From an uncultured Lachnospiraceae bacterium (GTDB lineage: Bacteria; Bacillota; Clostridia; Lachnospirales; Lachnospiraceae), in NCBI GenBank assembly GCA_902760755.1, contig CACWHK010000017.1, positions 1 to 64,000 of the forward strand: DNA of 64,000 nucleotides, read 5' to 3'. Position numbers and translations under genes: made by a program. Under the pieces are notes generated by a model, which ran no database searches, had not been told where the DNA came from, and saw nothing but the letters and a program-made list of their open reading frames with translations. Positions 61,809-64,000 of the stretch are shown piece by piece. Every line of letters begins with the position of its first letter. The stretch's first letter is position 1.

Positions 61809-62630
61809 CTACTCTCCGGCACCGGTATCCAGCGTCGCGTGGCTCTCTTCCACGATACCCGCGGGAGAAATGGTTGCCGGATCCGCGGGTTCTCCGCCCT
61901 TCCGGAGCCATACCAGATACTCGATATTTCCTTCCGGTCCCTTGACCGGAGAAAAGGTAAGTCCCTGCACCGTAAAGCCAAGGGTGGGTGCAAACTCCAG
62001 CACCTTCTCGATCACCTCAAGATGCACCTTCCGGTCCCGGACCACGCCCTTCTTTCCTACCTTCTCACGCCCTGCTTCAAACTGGGGCTTGATCAGAGCT
62101 ACCACCTCAGCGCCCTCCCGGAGCAACTCGTACACCGGCGGAAGCACCTTGGTAAGGGAGATAAAGGAGACGTCGATGGACGCAAAGTCCAGAGGTTCAT
62201 TTCCGATGGTTTCGGGCGTCACGTAGCGGATGTTGGTCTTCTCCATGCATACCACCCGCGGATCATTTCGAAGCTTCCAGTCCAGCTGTCCATGCCCCAC
62301 GTCCACGGCAAATACCCTGGACGCACCGCTCTGCAGCATGCAGTCGGTGAAGCCTCCGGTGGAAGCTCCCACGTCCATGCACACCGCGTCCGTAAGGGTT
62401 ATGGGGAAGGTCTGCATGGCCTTCTCCAGCTTCAGCCCTCCACGGCTTACATATTTGAGAGTCTTTCCTCGCACCTCGATGGTACTGGTTTCTTCTTCAA
62501 AGACGCTTCCCGCCTTATCTTCCTTCTGATTATTCACATAGACGATGCCCGCAAGGATCAGGGCCTTTGCCTTCTCACGGGAAGGAGCCAGCCCCTGCTC
62601 CGTCAGCAGGATATCCAGTCGCTTCTTCAA
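61809..62630 (-). CDS. tlyA: TlyA family rRNA (cytidine-2'-O)-methyltransferase
   Basis: A 273-residue protein with an N-terminal S4 RNA-binding domain (KRLDILLTEQGLAPSREKAKALILAGIVYVN, landmark) and a FtsJ-type methyltransferase domain: KYVSRGGLKLEKAM, VCMDVGASTGGFTDCMLQSGA (SAM motif), VALIKPQFEAGREKVGKKG. Known members methylate 16S and/or 23S rRNA and affect capreomycin response. It overlaps dxs by 4 bases. Confidence 0.93.
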   Translation of the reverse strand: MKKRLDILLTEQGLAPSREKAKALILAGIVYVNNQKEDKAGSVFEEETSTIEVRGKTLKYVSRGGLKLEKAMQTFPITLTDAVCMDVGASTGGFTDCMLQSGASRVFAVDVGHGQLDWKLRNDPRVVCMEKTNIRYVTPETIGNEPLDFASIDVSFISLTKVLPPVYELLREGAEVVALIKPQFEAGREKVGKKGVVRDRKVHLEVIEKVLEFAPTLGFTVQGLTFSPVKGPEGNIEYLVWLRKGGEPADPATISPAGIVEESHATLDTGAGE

Positions 62631-64000
62631 CTTTGCACCGCCTTCCGGATCCGTTCAACGATGGAATCAACATCCAGACCGAGACGCTTTCGAAGAGACG
62701 CCACGGTACCGTGCTGCACTGCCTCATCCTCGATGCAAAGATGCAGGAATTTCGCTCTGCAGCCTTCCTTCTGAAGGATGTAGGCCGCTGCCTCGCCGTA
62801 GCTTCCGTGCTGCACTGCCTCCTCCAGGATCACCAGCAGGTCACTTTGCTCTGCGGATTCCCGGAGCTGATCCACGTCGATGGGCTTGATGAAACGGGCA
62901 TTTACCACCCGCATTAAGAGGCCGTCCTCCCGCTCCAGGATCTTGCCGGCGGTCTCCGCCTGTCCTACCATGGCACCAACCGAGAGGATGGTGACACGCT
63001 TGCCGGCGGTTTCTATATTTGTGGTCTCTTTATTCGCGGTTTCTTCAACTGATTCCGGAGAACCCGACGTGAGCTCCGACAGACTGATCCTTCTGGGTCC
63101 TTCTGCCTTCGGAGTCTCATATACAACCTCCGACTTCCCGAGTCTTAGCTGCTCCGGCCTCTGCCCCGGCACATCCTGAGCCGAGCCCTTCGGATATTTG
63201 ATGGCAACCGGTCCCTCCAGGGTCACGGCATAACGCAGCATGGCTGCCAGCTCCGCACCGTTGCGGGGAGCCATCACCGTGAGGCCCGGCATTTCATCCA
63301 GATACGCGGTATCATAGATCCCGTGATGGGTCTCGCCGTCCTCCCCCACCAGACCGGACCGGTCCATGGCGAAGATCACGTGCAGCTTCTGAAGGCAGAC
63401 ATCATGCAGAATCTGGTCGTAGGCCCGCTGCAGGAAGGAGCTGTAGATCGCAACCACCGGAAGCATCCCCTCCTTTGCAAGGCCCGCCGCAAATGTAACG
63501 GCATGTGCTTCCGCGATCCCCACGTCGAAGGCCCGCTCCGGCCATTCTCTCTGGAAGGCCCGGACACCGGTGCCCCTTGCCATGGCTGCCGTGATGGCAA
63601 CCAGCTTCGGATTCTCCCGTCCCAGCTCCAGCAGGGTTTTCGCAAACACATCCGTAAATGTCTTATATCTTGCCGCCGTAGGCTCTCCCGTCAGCCGGTT
63701 AAAGGAACCGATGCCGTGGAAGCGCTCCGGATGGCGCTCGGCAGGGATATAGCCCTTGCCCTTCTTTGTCTTTACATGCACGATGATGGGCTTCTTCAGG
63801 CGGAATGCACGCTCGAAGGTCTCCACCATTTCCTGGACATTGTGGCCGTCCACCGGGCCGATGTATGTGATGCCCATTTCCTCAAAGAACATGCCGGGAA
63901 CCAGCAGGTTCTTGATGGAATCCTTGGACCGCTTGATGCTCTTCGCCAGCTTCGGTCCCACACTGGGGACGGTCATCAGCGCATTTTCCACGTCGGACTT
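62627..64000 (-). CDS. dxs: 1-deoxy-D-xylulose-5-phosphate synthase, C-terminal part (cut by window edge)
   Basis: ThDP enzyme starting the MEP isoprenoid pathway. The frame is open to the window edge, so about 160-170 N-terminal residues with the first ThDP contacts are missing. Present: GITYIGPVDGHNVQEMVETF, the pyrimidine-domain YKTFTDVFAKTLLELG and RAFDVGIAEAHAVTFAAGLA (catalytic Glu), and MDRSGLVGEDGETHHGIYDTAYL. An insertion of about 40 residues (GPRRISLSELTSGSPESVEE ... ) rich in Ser, Glu and Thr lies before the C-terminal transketolase domain and is longer than in most homologues. Confidence 0.95.
   Translation of the reverse strand, partial: KSDVENALMTVPSVGPKLAKSIKRSKDSIKNLLVPGMFFEEMGITYIGPVDGHNVQEMVETFERAFRLKKPIIVHVKTKKGKGYIPAERHPERFHGIGSFNRLTGEPTAARYKTFTDVFAKTLLELGRENPKLVAITAAMARGTGVRAFQREWPERAFDVGIAEAHAVTFAAGLAKEGMLPVVAIYSSFLQRAYDQILHDVCLQKLHVIFAMDRSGLVGEDGETHHGIYDTAYLDEMPGLTVMAPRNGAELAAMLRYAVTLEGPVAIKYPKGSAQDVPGQRPEQLRLGKSEVVYETPKAEGPRRISLSELTSGSPESVEETANKETTNIETAGKRVTILSVGAMVGQAETAGKILEREDGLLMRVVNARFIKPIDVDQLRESAEQSDLLVILEEAVQHGSYGEAAAYILQKEGCRAKFLHLCIEDEAVQHGTVASLRKRLGLDVDSIVERIRKAVQS

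Noticed and set aside
1..64000. Transposons, prophage or integrated elements
   Set aside because: No transposase, integrase or phage structural gene was recognised; repeats are short and palindromic only.

Overview
The window is a dense Gram-positive chromosome segment, most likely from an anaerobic member of the Clostridia (Lachnospiraceae-like). Evidence: a SigH-type sigma factor, mini-RNase III, a single-chain clostridial-type PurL, the Firmicute order dxs-tlyA-nadK-argR-recN, strong Shine-Dalgarno sites and an anaerobic (CbiD/CbiG/CbiK) cobalamin pathway. Almost every gene is on the minus strand; the clear plus-strand exceptions are one tRNA-Thr and one LysR-type regulator. I see no prophage, transposase or CRISPR array.

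Layout, left to right. 1-4.7 kb: start of a secreted protein (cut by the edge), tRNA-Thr, then sigH, rlmB, mrnC, cysS and cysE (read right to left). 4.7-24.4 kb: one long cobalamin operon. A consensus promoter and a B12 riboswitch at about 24.2-24.4 kb precede, in transcription order, a lipoprotein CbiK, a tandem-domain lipoprotein, a BtuF/BtuC/BtuD-type importer, cbiP, cobT, cobU, cobS, cobC, cbiB, cobD, cbiC, cbiD, cbiF, cbiG, cbiH, a three-enzyme fusion CbiJ-CbiE-CbiA and a small Cys-rich protein. cbiL and cbiT are not present here. 24.5-35 kb: dprA and yifB, a PAP2 phosphatase, a flavin reductase, two G3E (CobW-like) GTPases (one with an exceptional His/Asp/Cys repeat tail), glgB with a lysine/alanine tail, a DUF1015 protein and a P-loop ATPase.

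35-46.6 kb is an amino-acid block: asd, serA, serC (frameshifted), ilvB, ilvD, leuB, leuD, leuC, and a divergent LysR-type regulator with a probable operator. 46.6-52.7 kb: a guanine-deaminase-like enzyme, an ABC-F ATPase with what looks like a complete attenuation leader (promoter, short ORF, intrinsic terminator, second short ORF), and a MoxR / DUF58 / DUF4129-like operon. 52.7-53.1 kb is a gene-free stretch built almost wholly of nested inverted repeats. 53-64 kb: purL, two overlapping M14-family (AstE/AspA-like) genes with complementary active-site losses, recN (frameshifted), argR, nadK, tlyA and the 3' part of dxs.

Across the window a short palindromic repeat (arms GATYCTTC / GAAGGATC with AGRATGACA on one side) recurs at gene borders at least seven times. 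The two frameshifts (serC and recN) are in housekeeping genes and could be real or sequence errors.
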